NCBI RefSeq assembly: GCF_003233655.1
Contig: NZ_CP029834.1
Span: 1 to 64,000 of the forward strand
Reading direction: 5' to 3'
DNA: 64,000 nt
Source of the DNA: Azospirillum ramasamyi
GTDB taxonomy: Bacteria > Pseudomonadota > Alphaproteobacteria > Azospirillales > Azospirillaceae
Shown: positions 40,882-50,071 of the stretch, piece by piece
Layout of the letters: every line of letters starts with the position of its first letter
How positions within the stretch are numbered: position 1 is the first letter of the stretch
Made by a program: the position numbers and the translations under genes
Notes under the pieces: model-generated
The model's input: only the letters and a program-made list of their open reading frames with translations
Told to the model about the DNA's origin: nothing
Database searches by the model: none

Positions 40882-43560
40882 TCAGGCCGCCCGCATCTCT
40901 CCGACCAGCGCATCGACCTGACCGGACAGGGTCCGCAGCTGGTCCTGCACGGTGGAGGAGGCCGACAGAACGCGGTTGGCGGATTCCCCCGACTCCCGCG
41001 CGGCGTCGGCGACGCTGTCGATGTTGCCGCGGACATGCTGGGTGCTGTCCGCCGCCTCGCCGACATTGCGCGCGATCTCGCGGGTGGCGGAACTCTGCTG
41101 TTCCACCGCAGCGGCGATGGTGGCGGCGATCTCGTTGACCTCGCGGATGGTGCCGGCGATGGAGCGGATGGCGTCCACCGCCTCCTGCGTCACCGACTGC
41201 ATGGCGGCGATCTGGGCGGAGATGTCCTCCGTCGCCTTGGCGGTCTGGGTGGCGAGCCCCTTCACCTCGCTCGCCACGACGGCGAAGCCCTTGCCGGCCT
41301 CCCCGGCGCGCGCCGCTTCGATGGTGGCGTTGAGCGCCAGCAGGTTGGTCTGGCCGGCGATGGACTGGATCAGCCCGATCACCTCGCCGATGCGGCCGGC
41401 GGTCTGGGCCAGCCCTTCCACGGTGCGGTCGGTCCGCTCCGCCTCGTCGGCGGCCTTGCGGGCGATCCGGCTGGAGACGTGGACCTGGTTGCCGATCTCC
41501 TGGATGGAGGCCGACAGCTCCTCCGTCGCGGCGGCGACCGCCTTGACGTTACCTTCGGCCTGCTGGGAGCTGCCGGCGGCGGTCGTCGCCTCCCCGGCGG
41601 TCAGGTCGGCGCTGCGGGCCATGCGTTCGGCCATGTCCTGCATCTCGCCGGCGGCCTGGGCCACGCGGTCCAGCACGCCGCGGACGCTGCTCTCGAAATT
41701 CTCCGCCATCTCGACCATGGCACGGCGGCGTTCCCCGGCGGCACGGCCGCGCTCGGCCTCGGCGCGGGCATCGGCTTCGCGGGCGGCGTTGGCGGTGTCG
41801 CGGAAGACCATCAGCGCGCGGGTCATGTCGCCGATCTCGTCGGAGCCGGCGGCGGGGATGGACGCGTTCAGGTCGCCGGCGGCGATGGCCCGCATGGCCT
41901 CCGACAGCGCGCTGAGCCGGGCGACGATGTGGCGCCCCACCACCAGCCAGGCCAGCGCCACCGCGCCGACCAGACTGCCGATGGCGAACAGGATCAGCAT
42001 GTTGCGGCCGGCGGCGATGGTGCCGTCGGTGCCGGCGACGGCGGCCTTGGCCTCGTCCCGGATGGCGGCGATCTGGCGGTCGACGGTGGCGGCGAAGCTC
42101 TGGGACAGCAGGCGGTTCTCCGCCAGGACCCGGCCGGTGTCGGCCACGGCCGCCAGCTCGGCCCTGCGCAGCGCGACGATGCCGTCCTCCCCCCGGCCGA
42201 AGGCGGCCAGCGCCTTGGCCAGGGCGCCGATCACCTCGTTGCCGGCGGCATCCGCGGCGCCCTCGCCCTGATCCCCGTTGCCCGCTTCGGCGTCCGCCAG
42301 ACTGACGATGCGCTGGTCGAGCGCGATGGCCTCGGTGATGAAGCGCCTTTCCAGCCGGGCCAGCCGGGCGGCGTCGGTGGCCAGGGCCGCTTCGTTCAGC
42401 ACGCCGGCCAGGGCGGTGCCGTAGGTCGAGAGTTCCAGATGGGTACGGAAGCGGTCCAGGCCGGGGCCCAGCAGATCATGCGTCGACTCCTGGATGCGGG
42501 AGCGGACGTCGAAGCTGGTGCGCTTGATGTCGCTCTGCACCTTGCGCAGCGGCGCCTTCAACTCGTCGAGCAGGCCGGCCGCCTGCGCCCGCGCCGCGCC
42601 CAGCCTTTCCGCCAGCCGCCGCTCGACGGGCCCGCCGCCGTTCTCGGTGCCGTCGAGCACCGCCCGCCGCAGCTCGAAGACATTGTCCTTGCCGTATCCG
42701 AAGAGGAACAGCGTGTCGATCTTCCCCGCCATGTCGGCCGGCAGCCGGTCGCCCAGCGTGCCGAGCGTGCCGGTCACCTGGGAGGAGGCTTCGAGATAGG
42801 CCTGCTGCAGCTCGCCGATGGCCTTGGCGTCCGGCGCGGTGCCGGACCGGTTCATGGCGTCGAGCGCGGCGGTGATGCCGCCGCGCAGGTCGTAGAGCGC
42901 GATCATCGACCGCACCGCATCCGACAGCGCCCCCATGTCGCGGTCGGTCCCGCCGTCCAGCGCCATGCCCTTGTCCTGCAGGGATTGTCCGGCGCCTTCC
43001 ACAAGCGGCGCCAGGGTCTTGAGGAAGCCGTCATAAGCCTGGGCCAGCTTGGCCGACGCGGCCTCGCGACGGTCGCGCAGGGACAGGCGGGCGGCGACCC
43101 CGTCATTGACGCGGTCCAGCGTGGCGATCAGGGCGTTGCCGGTGTCCCGCACCTCAGACAGCAGCGGATCCTGCGGGCGGCGCGCGGCCAGCTCGTCGAC
43201 CAGCGCCAGGAAGGCGCGGGAGCGTTCGCGCGTCTCGGCGTGGATGCGCTCGCGCTCCTCCTGGCTTTCGGCGCCGTCCAGGGTCGGGGCGGCGGTGGCA
43301 ATGCGGCTGCTTTCGCCGGCCAGCCGGGTCGCCAGCTCCATCTCCGGCAGGCTGATGTCGGCGATCTGCGCCATCGGCCGTTCGACGGCGGAAAAGGACA
43401 TCAGCCCGACGGCGCTGGCCGCCACCGTCATCGCCGCCATGCCGGCGAAGGCCAGCAGCAGCTTCGCCCGAACGCCGAGACGGCGCCGGCTGCCCGGATT
43501 TGGATTGCTGCCGGACGGCCCGGAAACGTGCTGCGGGAGGGCGGGTGCGGCGGTGGACAT
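40882..43560 (-). CDS. Methyl-accepting chemotaxis protein with a large sensor domain
   Basis: An 892-residue chemoreceptor. A first transmembrane helix (about residues 30-52) is followed by an unusually long, helical periplasmic region of some 440 residues, a second helix (MLILFAIGSLVGAVALAWLVVG), a HAMP domain, and the signalling hairpin with the tip NLLALNATIEAARAGEAGKGFAVVASEV. There is no C-terminal CheR-binding pentapeptide. The ATG at 43560 is chosen over an upstream extension that would put 65 polar residues before the first helix. The periplasmic domain is a double-length helical bundle by appearance; its ligand is unknown. Confidence 0.92.
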   Translation of the reverse strand: MSTAAPALPQHVSGPSGSNPNPGSRRRLGVRAKLLLAFAGMAAMTVAASAVGLMSFSAVERPMAQIADISLPEMELATRLAGESSRIATAAPTLDGAESQEERERIHAETRERSRAFLALVDELAARRPQDPLLSEVRDTGNALIATLDRVNDGVAARLSLRDRREAASAKLAQAYDGFLKTLAPLVEGAGQSLQDKGMALDGGTDRDMGALSDAVRSMIALYDLRGGITAALDAMNRSGTAPDAKAIGELQQAYLEASSQVTGTLGTLGDRLPADMAGKIDTLFLFGYGKDNVFELRRAVLDGTENGGGPVERRLAERLGAARAQAAGLLDELKAPLRKVQSDIKRTSFDVRSRIQESTHDLLGPGLDRFRTHLELSTYGTALAGVLNEAALATDAARLARLERRFITEAIALDQRIVSLADAEAGNGDQGEGAADAAGNEVIGALAKALAAFGRGEDGIVALRRAELAAVADTGRVLAENRLLSQSFAATVDRQIAAIRDEAKAAVAGTDGTIAAGRNMLILFAIGSLVGAVALAWLVVGRHIVARLSALSEAMRAIAAGDLNASIPAAGSDEIGDMTRALMVFRDTANAAREADARAEAERGRAAGERRRAMVEMAENFESSVRGVLDRVAQAAGEMQDMAERMARSADLTAGEATTAAGSSQQAEGNVKAVAAATEELSASIQEIGNQVHVSSRIARKAADEAERTDRTVEGLAQTAGRIGEVIGLIQSIAGQTNLLALNATIEAARAGEAGKGFAVVASEVKGLATQTAKATEDISAQIAAMQSVTQEAVDAIRSIAGTIREVNEIAATIAAAVEQQSSATREIARNVGEAADSTQHVRGNIDSVADAARESGESANRVLSASSTVQDQLRTLSGQVDALVGEMRAA

Positions 43561-44134
43561 GGCGTCGGATCCCCTCGGGGCGTGATGATCGCTTTCACCC
43601 GGAGGCGGCGGTTGCGCTCCACCCGGGCGCCGGCGGTCCCATCGGCCGCAAGGCTGCATGGAATGCAACCCTGGCTCTGCAAGTCCCCGGAGGTTCTTGC
43701 GGCGATCGGTCACACCGGCTTTTGCATGGTTTTCGGGCGGGGGATTTCCCGTCAATCAAATTTCCTATAACCGGAAAGGAAATTTCAGATCATTCCACTC
43801 CATGGAATGTCGGCGCGGCTGTGGTGGAGAAGTTTCGCAAGTGCGAAAGAGGAATGCCGGCCGGTCATATATCCATTCGGAATCGGGCTCGGCCGACCGG
43901 GGGGCGGATGCACGAAAGCTGAAGCAGCCAAGCCCAGGCCTATGCCGGTTTGTCATGATCCGAACTGGCCACACCAAAGGCGTCGGGACCATCCACCAAC
44001 GTTATCCCTGTGCTTACCCCCACCGGAGAAAAAAGCGATCACATGGATAGCCCGACAGCCATACCGATGCCGAGTGGAAGCACCGGGGTGGCGTGGCTAG
44101 CTTGGGATCAACAAGTTTCCGAGGGATATTGAGA
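43561..44134. promoter_or_regulatory. Long intergenic region with three inverted repeats
   Basis: About 570 bases between the chemoreceptor and the carrier-protein operon; short frames here look non-coding. The stretch 43740-43890 is AT-rich and has three dyads: AAATTTCC/GGAAATTT with a 12-base loop (43758-43785), CATTCCA/TGGAATG with 5 (43791-43809), and TTTCGCA/TGCGAAA with 2 (43833-43848). They could be operators for either divergent gene, or the 5' leader of the rightward operon. I could not place a promoter. Confidence 0.5.
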
Positions 44135-44482
44135 ATGCCGCAGGACGCCAGCCCGCCTTTCCCCAACCCGTCGCTTCAAGCGGCCGGTGGCGCCGGGCTG
44201 CCCCCCGCCGCCGGTGGCGGAGCCGATGACGGGATGATCGCCGGAATCCGCTCGGTCCTGGCCGAATGCGGCGGACTGGCGGTCGACGCCGGCAGCCTTG
44301 CCGTCGATGACGATCTCTATGCAGCCGGACTCACCTCCCATGGCTGCGTCGGCCTGATGCTGGGGCTGGAGGAGCAGTTCGACGTCGAGTTTCCGGAAAA
44401 GCTGCTGAACCGCCGCACCTTCGAGAGCATCGCTGCGATCCGCGACGCGGTGCGCGGCCTGATCGACGGGGGCGAGGCGTGA
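44135..44482 (+). CDS. Acyl/aminoacyl carrier protein
   Basis: A 115-residue carrier protein. The first 30 residues are a Pro/Gly/Ala-rich tail; the rest is a four-helix carrier fold with DDDLYAAGLTSHGCVGLMLGLEEQFDVEFPE, in which Ser68 of TSHG is at the phosphopantetheine attachment site in place of the common DSL. The last helix is RTFESIAAIRDAV. The chosen ATG (44135) has GAGGGA upstream; a GTG at 44093 would add 14 residues. The gene is coupled to a flavoenzyme and to an amino acid:carrier-protein ligase, so this protein is the probable acceptor for an activated amino acid. Confidence 0.88.
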   Translation: MPQDASPPFPNPSLQAAGGAGLPPAAGGGADDGMIAGIRSVLAECGGLAVDAGSLAVDDDLYAAGLTSHGCVGLMLGLEEQFDVEFPEKLLNRRTFESIAAIRDAVRGLIDGGEA

Positions 44483-45666
44483 ACGCCGCCCCGGCCGGCG
44501 CGGCTCCGAACCTTTCGGTCCGCGCGCGCGCCATCGGGGCGGACATCGCCGCCCCCCATGCCGAAGCGGTGGACCGCGAGGGCCGTTTCCCGGCCGAGGC
44601 CTTCGATGCCCTGCGCCGGGAAAGGCTGCTGGGCGCCATGGTGCCGGCGGATCTCGGCGGCGGCGGCGCCTCGCTGTTCGAGGTGGCGGCGGCCTGCCAT
44701 GCGCTGGCCCGCGGCTGCGCCTCCACCGGCATGATCTATGCCATGCACCAGATTCAGGTCGCCTGTCTGGTCAACCACGGCAGCAACGGCTGGCACCGCG
44801 AGCTGATGGCGCGCATGGCGGCCGAACAACTGCTTCTCGGCTCCGCCACGACGGAGGCGGAGACCGGCGGCGACATCCGCAACAGCGTCTGCGCCGTCGT
44901 CGCGGACCAGGAGGCCGACCGTTTCACATTGGCGAAGAACGCCTCCGTCATCTCCTATGGCGACCAGTCGGACGTGATCCTGGTCACCGCCCGCCGCCAT
45001 CCAGACGCGCCGTCGTCGGATCAGGTGCTGGTGGTGCTGACCCGCGACGATTACCGGCTGGAGAAGACGATCCTGTGGGACGCGATGGGCATGCGCGGCA
45101 CCTGCTCCGACGGCTACCGGCTTGAGGCGGCGGGCGTCACCGGCCAGATCCTGCCGCTGCCCTACGCCGACCTGTCGGCCCAGACCATGCTGCCGGTGAC
45201 GCACATCCTGTGGAGCAGCACCTGGCTCGGCATCGCCGCCGACGCGGTCAGCCGCGCCCGTGCCTTCGTCCGGTCGGAGGCCCGGCGCAAGCCCGGCGCC
45301 ACCCCGGCCTGCGCGGTGCGGCTGGCCGAGGCGACGGCGAAGCTGCAGCAGATGAAGACCGTCATCCTGACCGCCATCCGCCAATACGAGCTGGCCTGCG
45401 GCTCGCCGGAACTGTTCACCACCCTGTCCTTCGCCACCGCGATGGGCACGCTGAAAGTCACCACGTCGGAACTGGTGCGCGAGGTGGTGGAGGCGGCGAT
45501 CCGCACCTGCGGGCTGGCCGGCTACCGCAACGACACGCCCTACAGCCTCGGCCGCCACCTGCGCGATGCCCATTCCGCCGCCCTCATGATCGGCAATGAC
45601 CGGATCATGTCGCACATCGCCACTCAGCTTCTCGTCCAGCGGGACGGGTCGGGGCCATTCGAATGA
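44479..45666 (+). CDS. Acyl-CoA dehydrogenase-like flavoprotein
   Basis: A 395-residue member of the acyl-CoA dehydrogenase superfamily. The N-terminal helical domain has RERLLGAMVPADLGGGGASLFEV; the FAD-contacting strand region is LLGSATTEAETGGD; the C-terminal helices include RTCGLAGYRNDTPYSLGRHLRDAHSA. It starts with GTG overlapping the carrier-protein stop (GTGA). The usual catalytic glutamate near the C-terminus is not obvious. By position it may oxidise or hydroxylate the amino acid while bound to the carrier protein; that is inference by analogy with carrier-bound amino acid dehydrogenases. Confidence 0.85.
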   Translation: MNAAPAGAAPNLSVRARAIGADIAAPHAEAVDREGRFPAEAFDALRRERLLGAMVPADLGGGGASLFEVAAACHALARGCASTGMIYAMHQIQVACLVNHGSNGWHRELMARMAAEQLLLGSATTEAETGGDIRNSVCAVVADQEADRFTLAKNASVISYGDQSDVILVTARRHPDAPSSDQVLVVLTRDDYRLEKTILWDAMGMRGTCSDGYRLEAAGVTGQILPLPYADLSAQTMLPVTHILWSSTWLGIAADAVSRARAFVRSEARRKPGATPACAVRLAEATAKLQQMKTVILTAIRQYELACGSPELFTTLSFATAMGTLKVTTSELVREVVEAAIRTCGLAGYRNDTPYSLGRHLRDAHSAALMIGNDRIMSHIATQLLVQRDGSGPFE

Positions 45667-46589
45667 ACATGCTCGACATCGGGGCGGCCCAGACGGCCTA
45701 TCGCGACGAGCTGGTGGCGGCCGGACTGCTGATCCCCACCGGCGTGGACGGCCTCTATGGCCGCAGCGGCGTTTTCGAGGATGTGGTGGAGCGCTTCGAC
45801 GCGCTGGTCACCCGCCGGGGCGGCGCCGACGGGGCGGAGGTGATGCGCTTCCCTCCGGCCCTGAACCGCCGGCATTTCGAGGAAAGCGACTATCTGAAGA
45901 GTTTCCCCCATCTTGCCGGCACCATCCACAGCTTCGCCGGGGACGAGAAGGCGCACCGCACCCTGCTGCGCCGGCTGGAGGACGGGCAGGACTGGACCGG
46001 GGATCAGGCGGCGACCGACGTGGTGATGACGCCGGCCGCCTGCTACCCGGTCTATCCGACCATCGCCCGGCGCGGCGCGCTGTCCGATGACGGCAAGCTG
46101 ATCGACGTCTTCTCCTACTGTTTCCGGCACGAGCCGTCGATCGACCCCGCCCGCATGCAGATGTTCCGCATGCGCGAATACATCCGCATCGGCACGCCCG
46201 AGCAGGTGGTGGCGTTCCGCGAGGCGTGGCTGGAGCGCGGCCGCGAGATGATGGCTTCGCTGGAGGTGCCGCTGGAGATCGACGTGGCCAACGATCCCTT
46301 CTTCGGCCGGGCCGGCGCCATGCTGTCGAGCAGCCAGCGCGAGCAGAAGCTGAAGTTCGAGCTGCTGATCCCCGTCACCAGCACGGAGAAACCGACCGCC
46401 TGCCTCAGCTTCAACTATCACCAGGACCATTTCGGCCATATCTGGGACATCCGCACCGCCGACGGCGGCATCGCCCACACCGCCTGCGTCGGCTTCGGGA
46501 TGGAGCGGGTGGCGTTGGCGCTGTTCCGCCACCATGGCTTCGACCCGGCCGGCTGGCCGGCGGCGGTCCGCAAGGTGCTGTGGGGCTGA
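45663..46589 (+). CDS. Amino acid--[carrier protein] ligase (class II synthetase homologue)
   Basis: A 308-residue protein related to the catalytic core of atypical seryl-tRNA synthetases but without a tRNA-binding domain. Motif 2 is FSYCFRHEPSIDP with the downstream MREYIRIG, and motif 3 is GFGMERVALALF; the zinc-ligand candidates are Cys in TPAACYPVYP, Glu in MREYIR and Cys in HTACVGFG. Known members of this family from Bradyrhizobium and Agrobacterium activate small amino acids such as glycine or alanine and load them onto a carrier protein's phosphopantetheine. The cognate carrier is two genes upstream. The start overlaps the previous stop (ATGA). Confidence 0.93.
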   Translation: MNMLDIGAAQTAYRDELVAAGLLIPTGVDGLYGRSGVFEDVVERFDALVTRRGGADGAEVMRFPPALNRRHFEESDYLKSFPHLAGTIHSFAGDEKAHRTLLRRLEDGQDWTGDQAATDVVMTPAACYPVYPTIARRGALSDDGKLIDVFSYCFRHEPSIDPARMQMFRMREYIRIGTPEQVVAFREAWLERGREMMASLEVPLEIDVANDPFFGRAGAMLSSSQREQKLKFELLIPVTSTEKPTACLSFNYHQDHFGHIWDIRTADGGIAHTACVGFGMERVALALFRHHGFDPAGWPAAVRKVLWG

Positions 46590-46597
46590 CGGGCGCC

Positions 46598-47584
46598 ATG
46601 TGGACCCGGCACCAGCCCGACGGCCATGACCGCCATCCCCTGCACCGGGGCGAGCGGATCTGGCTGGAGACAAACTGCTACGTCGATCTGTGGATCGAGG
46701 CGCTGCACGCCCGCGGGCTCGACCCGCTGGCGATGCTGGGATTCACCGTCACCCAGGATTTCGAGGGCGACCAGTTCACCTTCTTCAAGGTGCCGCTGGA
46801 GGATCTGGAGACGCTGTACGGCCTGCGCGTGCAGGAGCTGGCGATCTACGACAGCGTCGAATCCCATGTCGCGGAGCAGTTGGCGCGCAGCCGGGGCGGC
46901 AACCCTGGCGGCGGCGATCCCGGCGGCGATCCCGGGGGCGGACTGGTGCTGGTCGAGGTCGACGGCTTCCATCTGCCGGACACCCGCGGCGCCTCCTACG
47001 GCACCACGCATGTCAAGACCACGGTCGGCATCGTCCGCATCGACCCGGCGGCGCGGACGATGGACTATTTCCACAACGCCGGCTTTCACCGGCTGGAGGG
47101 GACCGATTACGACGGCATCGCCGCAGCGGCGGCCGGGCCGCTGTTCCCCTATGTGGAGTTCGTGAAGCCGGGCAGGCCGGCGCTGGAAGGCCGGGCGCTG
47201 ATGGACGCGGCATTGGCGCTTCTGCGCCGCCACCTCGCGCGCCGGCCGGCAGGGAACCCGATCGCGGCCTACCGTGCCGCCTTCCCGGAGCATCTGGACC
47301 GGCTGCTGTCCCGGCCGATGGAGTATTTCCACCTCTACGCCTTCAACCTGCTGCGCCAGCTCGGCGCCAATTTCGAGCTTCTGGGCGCCCACACCCGCTG
47401 GCTCGACGGCCCCGCGGAGGCGGAGGAGGCTTGCCGGACCATCGCCGAGGGTGCGAAGGCGATGCAGTTCCAGCTGGCGCGGACGGTCGCCCGGCGCAAG
47501 GCGCCCGACCTGACCGACGGCTTCGACCGGATGGAACGGGCCTACGACACCGCCCTGGGCACGCTGGCCCTGCATTACGGGTGA
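46598..47584 (+). CDS. DUF1839-family protein
   Basis: A 328-residue protein that I match to DUF1839, a family often found beside amino acid:carrier-protein ligases (from memory). Conserved-looking parts are ERIWLETNCYVDLWIEALHA at the N-terminus, a central VEVDGFHLPDTRGASYGTTH, and MEYFHLYAFNLLRQLGANFELLGAH near the end. The Asn/Cys/His of the first motif and later His and Asp suggest a peptidase-like active site, which is speculative. A Gly/Asp-rich insert (GGNPGGGDPGGDPGGG) interrupts the middle. It starts 8 bases after the ligase stop. A role in transferring or condensing the carrier-bound amino acid is inferred only from context. Confidence 0.8.
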   Translation: MWTRHQPDGHDRHPLHRGERIWLETNCYVDLWIEALHARGLDPLAMLGFTVTQDFEGDQFTFFKVPLEDLETLYGLRVQELAIYDSVESHVAEQLARSRGGNPGGGDPGGDPGGGLVLVEVDGFHLPDTRGASYGTTHVKTTVGIVRIDPAARTMDYFHNAGFHRLEGTDYDGIAAAAAGPLFPYVEFVKPGRPALEGRALMDAALALLRRHLARRPAGNPIAAYRAAFPEHLDRLLSRPMEYFHLYAFNLLRQLGANFELLGAHTRWLDGPAEAEEACRTIAEGAKAMQFQLARTVARRKAPDLTDGFDRMERAYDTALGTLALHYG

Positions 47585-47590
47585 CCGGCG

Positions 47591-50071
47591 ATGGCGCGCA
47601 TCCGATCGGTCACGGGACGGCGGATCACCGCGCTGACGGAGGGATGGAACCTGACCCGGCTGCCGCCCGGCGGTGCGGGGGAGGGCGCGCCTGCCGCCAT
47701 ACCTGCCGCCGTGCCCGGAACCGCGGCGCAGGCCCTGCAGGCGGCTGGTCTGTGGTCGCTGGACGACCCGCTGCCGCTGCATGACAAGGACGTCGTCTAC
47801 CGCACCCGGCTGACCGGCCACGGTCCCCGCACCCTGCGCTTCAATGGCCTCGCCACCATCGCGGAGGTGAGGCTGGACGGAGAGCGCATCCTGACCTCCG
47901 ACAGCATGTTCCTCGCCCATGAGGTGCCGGTGACGCTGAACGGGGAGGCGGAGCTGTCCATCCGCTTCCATGCCCTGTACCCGGTGCTGGCGGCGAAGAA
48001 GGGTCGCGCGCGCTGGCGGCCCAAGCTGGCCGAGCCGGCGGCGCTGCGCTTCGTCCGCACGACCCTGCTTGGGCATATGCCGGGCTGGTGCCCGCCGGTC
48101 CATGCGGTCGGTCCCTATCGTCCGGTGGAGTTGCTAGAGGAAACCGGCCCGATCCGCCTGCTGGGCGCCGACCTGCGCAGCGTTTATGACGGGCGCGACG
48201 GGCGGCTGTCTCTGCGCCTGACGGTGGACGGCGCCAGGCAGGCGGATCGGGCCGGCATGACCGGCTCGGTGGAGGTCGCCGGGCAGGAGGTCGCGCTCCG
48301 GTTCGACGGCATCGACACCTTCCACGCCGACATGAGCCTGCCGGGGGTGGAGCCGTGGTGGCCGCACACCCATGGCGAACCGGTGCTGCATGGTGTGACC
48401 GCCCGGCTCCGGACCCCCGGAGGCGTCGTGGAGGTCGATCTGGGGCGCGTCGGTTTCCGCTCGCTGGCGGTGGACCGGGGCTCCGACGGCAACGGCTTCA
48501 CCCTGCTGGTGAATGGCGAGCGGGTGTTCTGCCGCGGCGGCTGCTGGGTGCCGGTCGATCTCGTCGGCCTGTCGGCGGAGCGGGCCGTCTACGAGCCCGA
48601 ATTGCGGCGGATGCGCGACGCCGGGGCCAACATGGTCCGTGTCGGCGGCACCATGCTGTATGAGGGCGACGCCTTCTTCGAACTGTGCGACGAGTTGGGG
48701 ATCCTGGTCTGGCAGGACGCCATGCTCGCCAATTTCGACTATCCCGGCGATCCGGCCTTTCTGGACGGCGTGCGGGCGGAGATCGCCCAGCTTCTCGACC
48801 GCAGCCAGGCCTCCCCCTCCTTGGCGGTGCTGTGCGGCGGCAGCGAGATGGAACAGCAGGCGGCCATGCTCGGCCTGCCCCGCACTTCCTGGACACAGGC
48901 GGCGCTGGCCGCTGCCATCGAGGAGGAGACGGCGGCGCGGCGGCCCGACCTGATCCGTATTGCGAACTCCCCCAGCGGCGGGCCGCTGCCCTTCGCCGCC
49001 AATGCCGGGGTGAGCCATTATTACGGCGTCGGCGCCTATATGAGGCCGCTGGACGATGCCCGGCGGGCCGACGTGCGCTTCGCCAGCGAATGTCTTGCCT
49101 TCGCCAATCTGGAGGAGGACGATCCGCTCGGCGTTCCGTCGCTCCATCATCCCCGCTGGAAGGAACGGGTTCCGCGCGATCCCGGCGCTTCCTGGGACTT
49201 CGAGGATGTGAGGGAGCATTATCTGGAGGCGCTTTACGGCGTCGATCCGCGGCGCCTGCGCTACGAGGAGCCCGACCGCTACCGCCGGCTGTCCCGTGCG
49301 GTGACGGGAGAGGTGATGCAGGCGGTGTTCGACGAGTGGCGGCGCGCCGGGTCCGGTTGCGCCGGCGGGCTGGTCTGGCAATGGCGCGATCCCTGGCCGG
49401 GGGCCGGTTGGGGCGTGGTCGCCGCCGACGGCACGCCGAAGCCGGCATGGCATGCGCTGAAACGCGCCTTCCGTCCGCTGCGGGTCATCCTGACCGACGA
49501 GGGGGTGAACGGTCTGGCCGTGCATCTGGTCAACGACACCCCCCGCCCGGTGGAGGCGGTGTTGCGCCTGACGGCTTGGCGCGACGGGGCGGTTCCGGTG
49601 CTGAAGGTGGAGCGGCCGGTGACGCTGCCGGCGCGGGCGGCGGTCGCCCTGCCGGCTTCCGGGATGACCGACCGCTTTTTTGACACGACTTACACTTACA
49701 GGTTCGGACCGATCCCACACGATGCGGTTTCGGCGCAGTTGCTGTCGGCCGAAAGGGAAGCGGAACCGGTCGATGAATCCTGTTATTTCCCGAAAGGCCG
49801 TCTGCTGCCGCGCGCGGATCTCGGCCTGACGGCGGCGGTGGAGCGGCTGGGGGACGGCTGGGCGTTGCGGCTGGCTACCCGGCGGCTCGCCTGTTCGGTG
49901 CATGTGGAGGACGGACGGTTCCGGGCGGAGGACGCCTGGTTCCACCTGCTCCCCGGCGTCGAGAGGGTGGTCCGCCTGCGGCCGCGTGCCGGCGCGGGCG
50001 GCGGCGTGCCGGATGGCGAGGTCCACGCGCTGAACGCGATGGCGCCCGTCCGTTACAGGGGGGACGCATGA
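47591..50071 (+). CDS. Family 2 glycosidase-like protein (beta-mannosidase type)
   Basis: An 826-residue GH2-type protein with the usual order: jelly-roll sugar-binding domain (about 1-170), immunoglobulin-like domain (170-290), TIM barrel (290-620) and C-terminal beta domains. RVFCRGGCWVPVDL and MRDAGANMVRVGGTMLYEGDAFFELCDELGILVWQD open the barrel. The acid/base is probably the Glu of GGSEMEQQ, where beta-mannosidases have GNNE; the nucleophile is probably the Glu of FASECLAF. There is no signal peptide, so it acts in the cytosol, possibly as a transglycosidase on the product of this operon. It overlaps the next gene by ATGA. Confidence 0.82.
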   Translation: MARIRSVTGRRITALTEGWNLTRLPPGGAGEGAPAAIPAAVPGTAAQALQAAGLWSLDDPLPLHDKDVVYRTRLTGHGPRTLRFNGLATIAEVRLDGERILTSDSMFLAHEVPVTLNGEAELSIRFHALYPVLAAKKGRARWRPKLAEPAALRFVRTTLLGHMPGWCPPVHAVGPYRPVELLEETGPIRLLGADLRSVYDGRDGRLSLRLTVDGARQADRAGMTGSVEVAGQEVALRFDGIDTFHADMSLPGVEPWWPHTHGEPVLHGVTARLRTPGGVVEVDLGRVGFRSLAVDRGSDGNGFTLLVNGERVFCRGGCWVPVDLVGLSAERAVYEPELRRMRDAGANMVRVGGTMLYEGDAFFELCDELGILVWQDAMLANFDYPGDPAFLDGVRAEIAQLLDRSQASPSLAVLCGGSEMEQQAAMLGLPRTSWTQAALAAAIEEETAARRPDLIRIANSPSGGPLPFAANAGVSHYYGVGAYMRPLDDARRADVRFASECLAFANLEEDDPLGVPSLHHPRWKERVPRDPGASWDFEDVREHYLEALYGVDPRRLRYEEPDRYRRLSRAVTGEVMQAVFDEWRRAGSGCAGGLVWQWRDPWPGAGWGVVAADGTPKPAWHALKRAFRPLRVILTDEGVNGLAVHLVNDTPRPVEAVLRLTAWRDGAVPVLKVERPVTLPARAAVALPASGMTDRFFDTTYTYRFGPIPHDAVSAQLLSAEREAEPVDESCYFPKGRLLPRADLGLTAAVERLGDGWALRLATRRLACSVHVEDGRFRAEDAWFHLLPGVERVVRLRPRAGAGGGVPDGEVHALNAMAPVRYRGDA

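Noticed and set aside
41035..43770. A 911-residue plus-strand frame opposite the chemoreceptor
   Set aside because: Antisense of the chemoreceptor, composed of Gly/His/Gln/Arg-rich sequence with no domain pattern.
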